Assembly (NCBI GenBank): GCA_949316235.1
Contig: OX438748.1
Span: 2,607,001-2,671,000 of the forward strand
Length of the DNA stretch: 64,000 nucleotides
Reading direction: 5' to 3'
Source: Oegoconia quadripuncta
Lineage: Eukaryota > Arthropoda > Insecta > Lepidoptera > Autostichidae
How positions within the stretch are numbered: position 1 is the stretch's first letter; every line of letters begins with the position of its first letter. Position numbers and translations under genes: made by a program. The notes beneath the pieces are model-generated. The model ran no database searches and was not told the DNA's origin. It saw only the letters and a list, made by a program, of their open reading frames with translations. Of the stretch, positions 31,049-41,297 are shown one piece after another.

Positions 31049-31321
31049 AATTACATATTGCACATAAACGTAAACTGCATAGTAGCATCGACCCAGTTAC
31101 AACGCACCCGGCACGAGGCGCTGCGCCAGCACAACGTGACCAGCGGACACCACGCGGTTCCAGCGAGGCACCGCCGCATCGTACGACGCGCACTCTTGTT
31201 CCAACCTCGAACGGCGTCATAGCATAATTTAATTAGTATTAATTTTGTACTTGATTTTTTATTAAATTTATACTTAAATTTTTGGTTTTTTTTGAATCCT
31301 ACGGCCGCAGCCTTCGTAATT
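31049..31321 (+). repeat. errantivirus 3' LTR, 273 bp, full
   Basis: It begins AATTAC and ends GTAATT. It contains the 123 bp (31143-31265) missing from the 5' LTR, including a GC-rich stretch, an AT-rich stretch and ATTAAA at 31261, a possible polyadenylation signal. Confidence 0.93.
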
Positions 31322-31508
31322 CGCATTAATTTCTTTTCATATATTCTTAAATCAAACAGAAAACATAAATTTTTATTTCGATTTTGTTATTTTTATGGTA
31401 ACCCTGAAAAGCATGTCATGTCATGGCGGCTCGGTGTGATTTTGAATTTTCTTTGCATTAAAAGTTTTTTAAAGTATTTGTTATATTATAACAAGTAAAA
31501 GGAGTAAA

Positions 31509-31866
31509 ATGGTGAAAAAGTGTTGCGTTTATACTTGCCCAAGTGAATCCTATGGTGGTTGCAACATATCTTTCCACAGGTAAGCTAAAAATAATATTTT
31601 TGTAAATCAAAGAAGTAGGATGCCCATGAATTCTTGAAATGAGTCGAAATATGTGAAATATGTGTGATTGATTAGGGTCCTGACTGTTGTACTATTATTG
31701 CAGTTTCCCAAAAAATGGAGAAATGCGAAATAAATGGCTCACGCCGGCTAATGTCAAAACGCCAAAGTTTTTTGACAAATATTTTATTACAACATTTGTC
31801 CCAAGTAACAAATATATTGTGGTCACCCTGTTAGACAGAGACAAACGGCCTCTACGTTACGCATCC
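31509..31866 (+). pseudogene. THAP-domain transposase, N-terminal remnant with one intron
   Basis: Exon 1 (31509-31579) begins ATG and encodes MVKKCCVYTCPSESYGG..FH. It ends at donor GTAAGC, and exon 2 starts at 31704 after TATTATTGCAG, giving FPKNGEMRNKWL. The cysteine pair, the central FPK and the invariant W of THAP fingers are in place. THAP domains bind the transposon's own subterminal DNA in P elements. The distal C-x2-H and the AVPTIF-type motif are absent: after about residue 45 the frame passes into the right-end region (31800-31923). This is the internal-deletion junction. Confidence 0.75.
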
Positions 31867-31934
31867 TGCTCGGCTCGTTTTTCAGCGGCGAGTACTCAGT
31901 CCTGTTTAATTAATAAGTCCATGGGTAGGTCATA

Positions 31935-32285
31935 CGAGGGCGGTCCCATAAATATCCGACCTTACTTACTTACTGGCAGTTTTTATTTGATTAAATACTC
32001 TTTTTAGGAAGCGTGAACATTAAGATATTTAAATTTAGAATTCGAACGCGCTAGGTCATTTGGCATTTGTTCTAAAGCATATTTAGTGAAAGTTTTCATC
32101 GAATTTTTCGACTGACTATGGATAAAATTGGTGTACGTTACGCAATTCAATACTTTTATTTGAAAGGTCTCAGCCCAACTAATATCAAAGTGGAGCTAGA
32201 TTCTACTTTGGGGGAGTGTGCTCCTTCATTTATAACAAAAAAATATTGGGTGGCAGAGTTCAAGCGCGGTCGCTCGAGCTGCCAA
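31935..32285 (+). mobile_element. mariner transposon 5' end with truncated transposase
   Basis: After a TA (31933-31934), CGAGGGCGGTCCCATAAATA resembles a mariner terminal repeat. ATG at 32118 opens a frame whose first ~55 residues match the mariner helix-turn-helix region (YLKGLSPTNIKVELDSTLGE, then WVAEFKRGRSSCQDEH). Similarity then stops and the frame enters unrelated GC-rich sequence. The catalytic DDD part and the right terminal repeat were not found, so it is a dead fragment. Confidence 0.8.
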
Positions 32286-32289
32286 GATG

Positions 32290-32640
32290 AACACGCAGTG
32301 GACGATGTTCATCTCCACTCGGTGACAACCCGTTGCTCGCATGCTTACCTTGCGTTGACTGCGCATTGCCAACGCGCGGGTCCCGAGTGGACCGCGCGCT
32401 GCCCGCGAATGATTTCACGTGTAGACCAAGTGTCAATTGTTAACAGACTACTCGAAAATTCGTTGACCTAGCGACGTCCACTCGTTGACCACGCGGGGTC
32501 CACTGGTTGACGACACTAGGTCCGCTGGTTGACCGCGCGACGTTTATTGGTGATAACGCGGCGTCAACCCGTGGATCACCTGTATACAACGAGTGGACGC
32601 CGTGCGACGAGGCGGTGCGGAGTGGGTGCCGGGTGGGTCT
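32290..32640. repeat. GC-rich 22-bp degenerate tandem repeat
   Basis: From 32463 four successive 22-base units begin TTGAC and end GTCCACT(C/G)G or similar (32463-32550). A degenerate fifth follows and related copies lie upstream from about 32315. GC content is far above the surroundings. It directly follows the broken mariner frame. Confidence 0.65.
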
Positions 32641-33540
32641 AATGAGCCATGACCTTTAATATCCACGCCACTAACCAACCTGGTGCACACATCTCGCTGG
32701 CGTTAGCACCAGCCATGTATGACCGGGCGTAAAACACAAAAGTAACACTATTTAGATACACGGAACTACTATCCGCTAGAACCGTCATGGAGCTTTACAC
32801 TTTTGTAATATTGCGAGGTGGTTTAAACATGGGAAGGAATTTTGATATTAATATTTTGTCTGTTTAGTTGTACAAAGTAACACACGTATCTTCGAAACGA
32901 GTTCCACTAAACGTGGATAATAATCATTGTTTCGCAAATTTCAGCTTTCGACACTTTAAAACAGTTACAAATTGGTTCACTTGTTGTGCCACCACGCTAT
33001 ACAAGCATAGAAGAAGTTCTGTGGACAAAATTCTAATGCAATCCGTACCAGAATGATAGGCCTATCAGTTGGAATATAAAGGTTCTAGCATAGTCATTTT
33101 TAATTTAGTAGCATTAAAACTTGGTAGTTTTTTTTTTTATCTTTATTTATTTATAGAGGGTTGTATCTGTAACAGCATATGCCACCCTCATAGGTAATCT
33201 AGACTTAGGACACCTTATCTTTTACTTATACCTAGCTTAACAATTTGTTACAGCAATGTCTCTGTTTATACAAAAGTACCCTGTGAGTGCACAGACAGAC
33301 TCATTCTTCGAACATCAAACTTACCTATAACACCCCTCTTTTTGCGTCGAGGGTTAAAAATAGCTTATAGGTAGATAGAGTAGCTAGATACCTACTAGTA
33401 TAGGTAAGTCGTATATAAAAAGAAATTATTATAGATATTGCTGCAGCCATTATTGCTCCTATTAAAAATCTTAACCTCCTGTCACCATTAACAACGTTTT
33501 TAATAATAAAAACGATTATTTGTAGGTATAAGTAGGTACT
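32641..33540. other. no gene; possible LINE tail
   Basis: No gene supported. A T run followed by CTTTATTTATTTATAG (33129-33155) and the next ~130 bases look like a minus-strand LINE 3' end. The rest is anonymous. Confidence 0.35.
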
Positions 33541-33547
33541 AACAATC

Positions 33548-33629
33548 GTGCTCCGACATCAGCTTCAAGGGCACCCGCTTCCTCCAAGGCATCAGGCGCC
33601 AACTCCTTCTCGTTGTCGTCTTCAGACAT
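33548..33629 (-). CDS. possible first-exon or retrocopy fragment, unidentified
   Basis: On the minus strand ATG at 33629 opens a short acidic peptide (MSEDDNEKELAPDALEEAGA and about 8 more residues) before AT-rich sequence. Codon-like composition and an initiating ATG suggest a real start exon or a retrocopied piece, but there is no supporting splice site. I do not recognise it. Confidence 0.25.
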
Positions 33630-34455
33630 GTTTTACAGCTTGGACGTACCAAAGCTGGTTCAAGTTAAAATCTTTACTGTATACCTACAAGGAACGAACG
33701 AATAAAGATAATTTTCGAACAATATTAGTACCTATAGGAAATTTTTGTTTTCGATAGCGAAACGTCGATATGTACATCAACGCAATAAAGTTTCTATATA
33801 AAACATAATTATAGATATACTCTATGATCTGACTCACTTTGATCAAAGCAAAGGAGGCTGAGAAGGGGCTACCTACTTAGGTTACTTGAAAAAAAAGATT
33901 ATGACAGGGATTAAAAAAATGATTTTGGAAAATAACTCCCCTTCATTTCACTCATTCCCTGCTTACAGGTAATTAATCTAAGCCTCATACGACTCATAGT
34001 ACGTAATTCAAAAATGTATTGACTAGCGCCATCTATTAGCTTCCGTCCGAACTTTCTCGGCGAATAGCTGACTGAATACACTCTTACGTTCGTTCTGAAT
34101 ATTAACGTCACAGTCACACAATCATTGCACTTGCACCAACAAATTGTTTCTAAGTGAATAAATATTTTATGAATCAGAGTTTCAATCATTTATATTTTAC
34201 TTTCTCTGTAGGTCTAAACTCTCGAACTGAAAAGTCACAGTCATTATAAAATAGTAGGTAAAAAATTTATATGAGTCATCTTCGATCGTTCAGAGTTTCA
34301 GAACGCACTTTACCTCCCGACAGTAGGGTGAGTGAACCATCTCGTTGTTATTTATTAGATTCGCCTCTAATAATACATTAATTAGTCGTTTTACTGGCCA
34401 ACGGGTGCAATAACATAGGTCACGACAGCCATGCAGATGTGAGTAATTATCCGAG
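33630..34455. promoter_or_regulatory. upstream region of Ras1
   Basis: No coding sequence. The proximal part (about 34260-34536) presumably holds the Ras1 promoter and 5' UTR. No TATA box is convincing, and the transcription start cannot be set from sequence. Confidence 0.35.
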
Positions 34456-34536
34456 GTGTGGCTTCTCGGACGCCGTTTAAATTCCAAGTGCAAAGTGATC
34501 GTGACATTGTGTGAAAAAATATTCTCCTCGCGCAAG

Positions 34537-34932
34537 ATGACGGAGTACAAACTCGTCGTAGTAGGCGCTGGGGGTGTAGGCAAGTCCGCGTTGACTATAC
34601 AGCTGATACAGAACCATTTCGTGGACGAATACGATCCAACTATAGAGGATTCGTACAGGAAGCAAGTGGTGATTGACGGTGAGACTTGTCTGCTTGATAT
34701 CCTGGATACTGCGGGCCAGGAGGAGTACTCAGCGATGCGAGACCAGTATATGAGGACTGGGGAAGGTTTCCTGCTGGTGTTTGCGGTGAATAGCGCGAAG
34801 AGTTTCGAGGACATCGGGTCTTACCGGGAACAGATAAAGAGGGTGAAGGATGCTGAGGAGGTGCCGATGGTCCTTGTGGGGAATAAGTGCGACCTGCAGG
34901 CGTGGGCCGTGGACATGACGCAGGCACGAGAG
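34537..34932 (+). CDS. Ras85D: Ras1 small GTPase, coding exon 1
   Basis: This exon encodes residues 1-132 of a classical Ras protein, the membrane switch that passes receptor tyrosine kinase signals to Raf/MAPK. Motifs: P-loop GAGGVGKS (10-17), effector loop YDPTIEDSY (32-40), [11 protein letters not shown] switch II (57-67) and NKCD (116-119). ATG 34537 is chosen because [10 protein letters not shown] is the universal Ras start; upstream in-frame codons lack an ATG. The exon ends at codon 132 before GTCAGT. Key residues G12, G13 and Q61 are wild type. The neighbours are repeats, so nothing suggests co-regulation. Confidence 0.97.
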
Positions 34933-35079
34933 GTCAGTTTCTGCTCATTTTCCTGCTTCCACTCATGCATTGCAGATAAAAATAGATAGTAGTAACATAG
35001 TTTTTTAACTGATAATTTGTTACAATCTTCTCTAGCTTTGGATTTACCAACATCTCTTTAGATACTTTAATAAAAAAAT

Positions 35080-35840
35080 CAAATCAAAATCAAAATATTT
35101 TATTTCGGATAAATTCCATATTAGGTTAGTAAATCTTAGTTTATGTTAGTATAAAATTGGTCATACAACAATAATAAATATAAATGTCAAAAATCAAAAT
35201 GTCAACTAGAACTACCTACTAAAAGCGCTGTCCAGTGACTAGCAATAGGACACTCCTGTTTGCCTCCCACCACCCTCAGGATATTGTTAGTGCTGCCGCA
35301 CACTCTACTCATCAACGAGACCACTTTCTTACGCATAATCGCGTGGAATCCGTCGGTGCGGGCCTCGGCGAACATGCCAGAGGCGCTACAGAAGCGCGGC
35401 AGCCCCAACAATAACCTGAAAGCGTTATTGTATTGGACTCGCAAGGCGCCGTAGGTCTTCTGCGTATATCTCACCCATAGACTGCTCGTGTAGAATGATT
35501 GACAGAACGCCTTGAAAAGGGTAATTTTAACTTGGTCTGTACATCGAGCAAATCTACGTGCGAGCATATTGCTTCTGACCGACAACGCCCTACGCTCCCT
35601 TTCAATGTCCAGGTCATCCTTCAGATCCTCTGTTACTATATGACCCAGGTATTTGAACTGCTTCACCCTCGCCAGGGCAGTCCTATACAATTTGACAGGC
35701 GGCACGACCAGCGGTGTACTGCTGCCAGCGGTGAAAACCAAAAGCTCGCTCTTCTTGGTATTATACTTCAACCCCTGAGTTTCAGCGTAGTTTTCACACG
35801 CTTGCAGCAGCTTCCTCAGCGCGCTGATTGATTGATAATA
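35080..35840 (-). mobile_element. LINE reverse transcriptase C-terminal fragment
   Basis: On the minus strand about 200 residues are open, starting near 35833 and ending near 35216. They show the distal RT/thumb and post-RT region (KKSELLVFTAG, FKYLGHIVTEDLKDDLDIER, FCQSFYTSSLW, NNAFRLLLGLPRFCSASGMF). The 3' UTR (35080-35210) ends in an (AAAATC)-like tail seen as TCAAATCAAAATCAAAATAT. Heavily 5'-truncated; clade unresolved. Without the YADD core it is inactive. Confidence 0.8.
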
Positions 35841-35895
35841 AGGGACACAAATAAAGTTAAAAAATATTGCTGTCACAACACAACAAACAAACCCA

Positions 35896-36205
35896 CCGCC
35901 TCCGTGGCTCAATGTAAACAACACTGAGTTACGATTCGGAGGTCGCGGGTTCGATCCCCAGCGGGGTACATGTTTAAGAATTCGGTTGGTTGGTGGTAGG
36001 GCATTTTAAAATGTCCACCTGGCTACCTACCACCATCTTATCTAAATCTGCCACCAAGCAGCAATGTTAATAGCATTGTTGTGGTCCGGTTGTCAGAGAT
36101 AAGATAGCCAGTCCTCCAAATGTGTTGGGGTTTCCGGGTTAGTACGCTTCCACCGTCGACGTCATCTTCACTTAACATCAGGTGTGATTGAGGTCAAGTA
36201 CAAAA
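35896..36205 (+). repeat. tRNA-derived SINE, type III, full length
   Basis: The head is GCCTCCGTGGCTCAATGTAA with B box GGTTCGATCCCC. The body runs through CTTATCTAAATCTGCC and ACCAAGCAGCAATGTTAATA to CTTAACATCAGGTGTGATTG and an A-rich tail. It is the best complete member of this family in the window and lies immediately beside the LINE piece. Confidence 0.88.
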
Positions 36206-36884
36206 AAACAAAAAAAAATCCAAAACCTAATGCATTATTTGCATATGAAAAATGAGACAGGTAAAGGTGATAGTCGGAATCTTTCAATCTCTTTTCGAGG
36301 CCACATAACTACACTCTCAAAGCAAAGGAATCATGTGTTCTTCTGTTGGATTTCTATTTCTAGCCAAGATATTTAGTAAATCGAACCTCTTTGTTCTTTT
36401 TACTTAGATTTGCTGCTCGGCTCATGAATATAGTATAAATAGTATAATATGCATTGTTTAGCTCTGGTTACTGTTGATGTCGAACTGTCTGTAATTCTAA
36501 CAATATATAACTAACTCCTGACTGAAATAGTTAAGATAAACATATCAAACATCTGTTATTCGGCTCCTTATTGCTAAGAGGCTCTGTAAGAATCTAGAAT
36601 AGTTTTTCTTGTTCAACTCAGTTCTTCTAAGGAATGGCTTTCCTTTTTAGGATTCTGCCAGCATCAAGTTAGTCATGGGAGTGACATCAAGTTTTTCTTG
36701 TTGTGCCAATTTGCTAGTTTTTTTGTGACATTTACTAGATATATACAAACAAACGTTATTAGTCAAAGTCAAAAAATAAATAACATTACCAATTATGTCA
36801 ACAACTTGATGTGCGATTTGAGGGAATTAATCAAATTTTAACTAAATTCCACCCACTGGATTTCTATGTGGAATTATAAATAAT

Positions 36885-37020
36885 AAATAAATAAATGTCT
36901 TTGCACAAACACACAGCGCCATCTAGGTCCACAGTAAGCTTCTAGGCTTGTGTTATGGATACCAGATGGTTGATAAACTACACAAATACATTTTTTTTTT
37001 GTAAATAAATACATATATAA
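36885..37020 (-). repeat. type II SINE, 3' fragment
   Basis: The plus strand starts TCTTTGCACAAACACACAGC, then GCCATCTAG, and ends at an A/T tract near 36990-37015. It is the 3' half of the type II family (56211-56490), lacking the tRNA-like head. Confidence 0.75.
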
Positions 37021-37075
37021 TAAAAGCCTTTTAGAATTGTCTAAGTTTGTGATTCTGGGGTTTTTTTTTTAATCC

Positions 37076-37135
37076 ACAACGGGTTAGCACTTGACCTCAA
37101 TCACACCTGATGTTAAGTGAAGATGAGGCCGAATA
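37076..37135 (-). repeat. type III SINE, 3' fragment
   Basis: CAACGGGTTAGCACTTGACC through TGTTAAGTGAAGATGAGGCC is the 3' 55 bases of the type III family, in reverse. Confidence 0.75.
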
Positions 37136-37369
37136 TTATCTCGCGCGACAAAACGTTTATCGCGTCTATCATGCTAGTAGTGCAGGTGTTCGGATTTTAG
37201 TATTTTTGAAGAAGCCCATAAATCTAGAACGTTTTGATGTCAATATGTCAAAATGTATACTTAATTTTTCTAACACAAATCAAGAAAACAACTTCGTTGT
37301 TAATTAATAATTGTTATTACAATACGTCAAACTTGAGAGTGGAGAAACTAGTTCCATTCATTTTTATCG

Positions 37370-38100
37370 CTCAAATAAGTCAAAGTCAAAAATGCTTTAT
37401 TTTGTAGGTACACAGAGTACACTTACAATAGTCAATTTTACGTTTTTTAAGCTACTGCTTGTTAAAAATGCAATTTTCCCCTGACAAGAACAAGCAAGAA
37501 ACTCGAAGGGTTGCTCCTTTAAAATCAGGCTTTGATTTTACATAATGGTTTTTATATTTCATTAATAATTGTGAAATAGCCTGGCATGCGAATGATCTGA
37601 TTATGTCCAGGGATGATTATCATCTAAATAGTCTGATATTTTATAATATGATTTGTTAATAAGTTTCTGTTTTATAGTATCTTTAAATTTATTGAGAGGA
37701 AGATTTTATATATCAACTGGAACCTTATTGAAACAGTGTATACATAACCCTTTGAAAGAATTACTGACTTTGCAGAGGCGACTTATGTGACCTGCAAGTT
37801 TGTCTTTATTTCTTGTATTGACATCATGTTTATCACTATTTTTCCTAAATGATGCTATATTTTTTTGTCATACATTAGATTTTCAAAAATGTACTAATGT
37901 TAGAATGTTATACACTTTAAACGTATCTCTAGGTGACACTGCAGGTCTCAATTGATAAACGGCTCGTTTTTGTAAAACAAAGATTGTATTTATATCCGCG
38001 GTGTTTCCCCACAGTAAGATACCGTAAGACATCAAGCTGTGGAAATAACTAATCTAGCAGTATTTACGTCTGATATTTGTCGAATTTTTTTTGACTGCGT
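37370..38100 (-). mobile_element. LINE 3' end, same family as 63010-63652
   Basis: The plus strand opens with AAGTCAAAGTCAAAAATGCT, the inverted 3' tail. The minus strand then encodes, with decay, the LINE C-terminus related to 63310-63650 (FNKVPVDI..., NVNTRNK and ALRLIY-type blocks). Frames are broken; a relic. Confidence 0.7.
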
Positions 38101-38248
38101 ATGCTGCAGAGCAGAGCCTTTTCGCCAATTTCTTTACTTACTTACTAATCACAATTGTAAAAGTGAATGCTACTGTGAATACAATATTGTGATCAGTAAG
38201 GCAATTGATACAACACTATATTTTTCTGAAGAACATAATTGAGGGAAA

Positions 38249-38414
38249 GTTTAAAAGAGAGGGAAGAGGAAGACGCGCAATTACTTTGACCAAGTGAAAG
38301 AAAAGGTGAATGTCGTTACGTACCAAGAGGTTAAATCGAGGGCGGAAATTAGAGAGACGTGGTCATTACTCCACCGACAAGAGCTTAGCTCTTAAATTGA
38401 AGAAGAAGAAGGCA
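38249..38414 (+). mobile_element. RTE-clade LINE 3' terminus
   Basis: One plus frame reads KTRNYFDQVKEKVNVVTYQE then VKSRAEIRETWSLLHRQELSS and a stop (about 38394), the C-terminus typical of RTE LINEs. It ends in a GAAGAAGAAGAAG tail. Only about 165 bp remain. Confidence 0.75.
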
Positions 38415-38704
38415 GTAGCTTAAGGGTCACACTTGTTTAAAGACTATTATGCTTATTTCAATGTCCATTCAGTGTCCATGGGCGGCGGTGATTACTTTCC
38501 ATCAGGTGACTCGCATGCTCGTTTGCCGCTCTCTCATAAAAAAAAAATATTCTCTGACAAATCAACTGGTCCACTCTGGGTCTGTATTTGGGGCCCATAC
38601 ACTACTAGTTATGAGGTTATATGAAAACTTAACCTATTATGCATACCTATATTAGGAGATGTAACATTAACATAACACATTCCTAACATTAGGAGTCATT
38701 GATA

Positions 38705-39446
38705 CTCACTCACCGCACGGGCACGGGTGCTTCGGTGAGTATCTGAGTCGAATCGGACGGGAGGAGACGGCACGATGCCACCACTGCGCGTCCGACCAGG
38801 ACTCCGCCCAGCACACGCTGGAGGACTGCCCCGCGTGGCAGTCCGAGCGTAGAGACCTGGTCGACCGGATCGGACGAGATCTGTCCCCGCCAGCATTAGT
38901 CGCGGCTATGCTGGCGACAGAGGAGGGTTGGAGGGCAGCGACCTCCTTCTGCGAAGCAGTCATGCTCCAGAAGGAGGCCGCAGAGCGGGATCGGGAGAGC
39001 GCCGATCCCGCTCGCAGGAGGCGACGTCGGGGGGGCGGCAACGCTCGCTAGCCCCCCCTGCACGTCGCCTGAGGGTCGCGGGCGGCTACATCTCGGGGCG
39101 ATGTAGTCGTCGGACGCGGCCCGGGAGAGGATGCGACAACACCCCCCCGGTCGCTCCGGGGGGGTGTTGTCACATCGGGCCCTGTCGCGCCTCATACCGC
39201 CCGCTGATCCACGCTAGCGCGCCCTCCACGAACGGGCCTCCCCTTATGAGGGGGGGCAGGGCGGGGGGGGGGGGGGGGGTCTGGAGCCGCTTATGCGTTC
39301 CCAGGTCCTCCCTACTGCCGAAGAAGGTCGCCGCGGGGTTTTAGTGGGTATCCCTCCCTTCAGGGAGGGGAGTCCGACATAACCGTCTCGCCATCCCCCA
39401 GGCGAGCGGTACGCGTCAGGCGTTTCCCCGCGTCAAAAAAAAAAAA
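38705..39446 (+). mobile_element. R1-clade LINE, 5'-truncated, with target duplication
   Basis: This is a short insertion of a second R1-clade lineage. It holds the last 115 residues of ORF2 (about 38707-39051, with HGCFGEYL and a CHHCASDQDSAQHTLEDC zinc knuckle), a GC-rich 3' UTR with G/C runs (39245-39280) and an A tail (39435-39446). AGGAGTCATTGATA flanks it on both sides (38691-38704 and 39447-39460), a 14-bp duplication showing a complete insertion event. High GC against an AT-rich intron indicates youth. The UTR shares the GGTTTTAGTGGGTA stem-loop with the element at 4334. Confidence 0.9.
38707..39051 (+). pseudogene. R1-clade ORF2 C-terminal fragment
   Basis: The frame is open for 114 residues after the truncation point. 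It aligns with the end of the ORF2 at 3766-4127: HGCFGEYL matches HGCFGRYL, and the CHHC...H...C knuckle and the arginine-rich tail (DPARRRRRGG) correspond. It lacks the endonuclease and reverse transcriptase domains. Confidence 0.85.
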
Positions 39447-39460
39447 AGGAGTCATTGATA

Positions 39461-40175
39461 ACCTATATGTTATAGAAAGAATCTGCATCTGTATCTTGGG
39501 CTTACACAAGTTTTTCATCGGGAATCTCTTTGTCATCAACCATAACCATGTGGTTGTATTCAATTGAAGACAGTTAATGAGCCAAGTCAGTGGCCTTTTC
39601 ACCTATACATTTGGACAATGCAGATATTGAGGGCAGTAGTATAATGTTCTTGATACTAGTTTAGGTTTTCTACTAGGCAGTAGTATAATGTTCTTGATAC
39701 TAGTTTAGGTTCACTACTAACCTCTATTTTTGATATAAACAATGATATATAAACAAAGCTGATAAGAACTCAATTTATGTTCATAGATTACCTAATGCAG
39801 TTTATTGAACTTGATACCGACTGACCTTGTTGATATACAAATTAAAATAATTATTTACAAATAATTATTGGTAATTAATTAGCGTCTTTCTAATAGATAA
39901 TAATAGTTAGTTAATGCACAGATTAACATTCCATAAAAAGAGTGCATATAATAATACTCTGCATGCCTCCTTTACATGATGGGTGGGCAATCATGATGGT
40001 ATATTACAATGGGCGATCGTGTGGAGGGTGCAGTGGCGCCGGATTTTTTAGGTCATGGTGCGATGGTCTAGGAAACTCTCGGTGTAGGTAGGTACATCAA
40101 ATAATAGTGGGCCAGTGATAGCATTAGACAACTACCCATAGCCCACTACTCAGTGTTTGTTTGAATGTTTTTTTT
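39461..40175. other. no gene; short direct repeat
   Basis: Intronic. GGCAGTAGTATAATGTTCTT (then GATACTAGTTTAGGTT) occurs twice, near 39631 and 39676. Nothing else is recognised. Confidence 0.4.
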
Positions 40176-40179
40176 TTAT

Positions 40180-40375
40180 CCACAGCAGGTTAGCACTTGA
40201 CTTCAATCACACCTGATGTTAAGTGAAGATGAGGCCGAAGGTTGTAGCGTACTGACCCGGAAACCCCATCTTATTTGGGGGACTGGCTATCTTATCTCTG
40301 ACAACCGGAACACAACAATTACTGTTTGGCGGCAGATTTAGATAAGATGGTAGTAGCTAGCCAGGCGGACATTTA
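40180..40375 (-). repeat. type III SINE, 5'-truncated
   Basis: From CAGCAGGTTAGCACTTGACT to TAGCCAGGCGGACATTTAA in reverse orientation. It has about 15 bases fewer than the full copy in the AACAATGC... region and lacks the tRNA-like head. Confidence 0.78.
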
Positions 40376-41117
40376 ACATAATATTTTATTTATTTGATTT
40401 AATTTAATGTGATCGAATATTGACTTTATATAGGTACTCCTCCCTTACAAAAAGAAAAGAATACACACAAAAAACTAAATGTAAGGAAATAAAGCTTATA
40501 ATAAACTCTCTACAATTATTTAGTTTAATTTTTTTCATACATATTAAGAAATTAATAATATATGCTAAATAGACAACATTATGAGAGTGAATGAAGCAAA
40601 ACAAGTGTCAGAATCGTAGCAAATGGAAATCTGTGGTCTTTGCCTACCCCTACGGTGTAACACGTGTACGTAAACAGACGTGAGTTTATGTATATATGTA
40701 TACTAAATAGATAATATAACAGCAGTGGCAAATCTCTTTCACGTCCATCTAGAAATACAACCAAATAGCAACTATCGTTTTGCCTTCTCACCGACCATTG
40801 CCTTATCTTGTAGTGGAGCTATGAAGCCTGTAATTTCTCTGAAGGGCCATATAAACAATGCGACCTTAAGATTGAGTCTCACTCTCAATACTACTTTTTT
40901 TTTAATTTTTTGGTACTGTTTAAATACAAAGAGTATTTCACGAAATTGTTTTATTAATACATACCTAACTCTCTTATCCTATTCAACGCAATACAATAAT
41001 GCAGGCATTGATGAGTGGCGGCAGGTAGACATGAGAGGGCGGTACTCAGCCGGTCTCCTGGCAAAGGAAAAAACACCTAACTGATAAAATACCAAATGTT
41101 GTATATATGTATTCCAG

Positions 41118-41297
41118 GTGGCGCGGGGTTACGGCGTGCCATTCGTGGAGACGTCGGCGAAGACTCGCATGGGAGTCGACGACGCGTTCTACACCCTCGT
41201 CCGCGAAATCCGTAAGGACAAGGAGAGTCGGGGCAAGAAGTACAGGAGGGGCAACAAACTTGGCACACGCCGCCGATTCAAGTGCACGCTACTGTAA
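41118..41297 (+). CDS. Ras85D: Ras1 small GTPase, coding exon 2
   Basis: Residues 133-191 follow in phase 0 after ATTCCAG. They contain the G5 motif ETSAK, the last helix ([15 protein letters not shown]), a basic hypervariable tail ([17 protein letters not shown]) and the CAAX box CTLL with stop 41295-41297. The leucine end predicts geranylgeranylation, and the basic run would aid plasma membrane binding. The joined protein is 191 residues, normal for Ras. A non-Ras1 paralogue such as R-Ras is unlikely because the N-terminus starts directly with MTEYK. Confidence 0.97.
   Translation: MARGYGVPFVETSAKTRMGVDDAFYTLVREIRKDKESRGKKYRRGNKLGTRRRFKCTLL

Larger units (their letters stand above)
23967..31321 (+). 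mobile_element. Ty3/Gypsy errantivirus (insect endogenous retrovirus), complete
   Basis: The LTRs start AATTAC and end GTAATT. The provirus is flanked by an identical 4-bp CGCA (23963-23966, 31322-31325), which fits the alternating YRYR preference of errantiviruses. Order: 5' LTR, primer binding site, gag, pol, env, purine tract, 3' LTR. All three frames are open. The LTRs are identical over all 150 shared positions, so insertion is recent; however the 5' LTR lacks 123 bp present in the 3' LTR (31143-31265). The layout and primer site match the 17.6/297/TED group. It sits within the P-like element, so it arrived later. Confidence 0.93.
23686..31923 (+). mobile_element. P-like (THAP) DNA transposon, internally deleted, holding an errantivirus
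   Basis: Terminal inverted repeats of 28 bp start CATGGACTTATTA and differ at one position (left 23686-23713, right 31896-31923). An identical 8-bp GGTAGGTC flanks both sides (23678-23685 and 31924-31931). An 8-bp duplication, ends starting CATG and an encoded THAP domain all fit the P-element superfamily. Subtracting the errantivirus and its 4-bp duplication leaves about 879 bp, so most of the transposase is deleted. It could only move with a transposase from a complete relative. Confidence 0.85.
34933..41117 (+). other. Ras1 intron, 6.2 kb, with several repeat insertions
   Basis: The donor is GTCAGT and the acceptor ATTCCAG. Inserted elements include a LINE piece (35080-35840, -), SINEs (35896-36205, 36885-37015, 37076-37135, 40180-40375), a LINE end (37370-38100, -), an RTE end (38249-38414, +) and an R1-clade end (38705-39446, +). 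The stretches 36210-36880 and 40380-41117 show nothing else. Confidence 0.9.
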
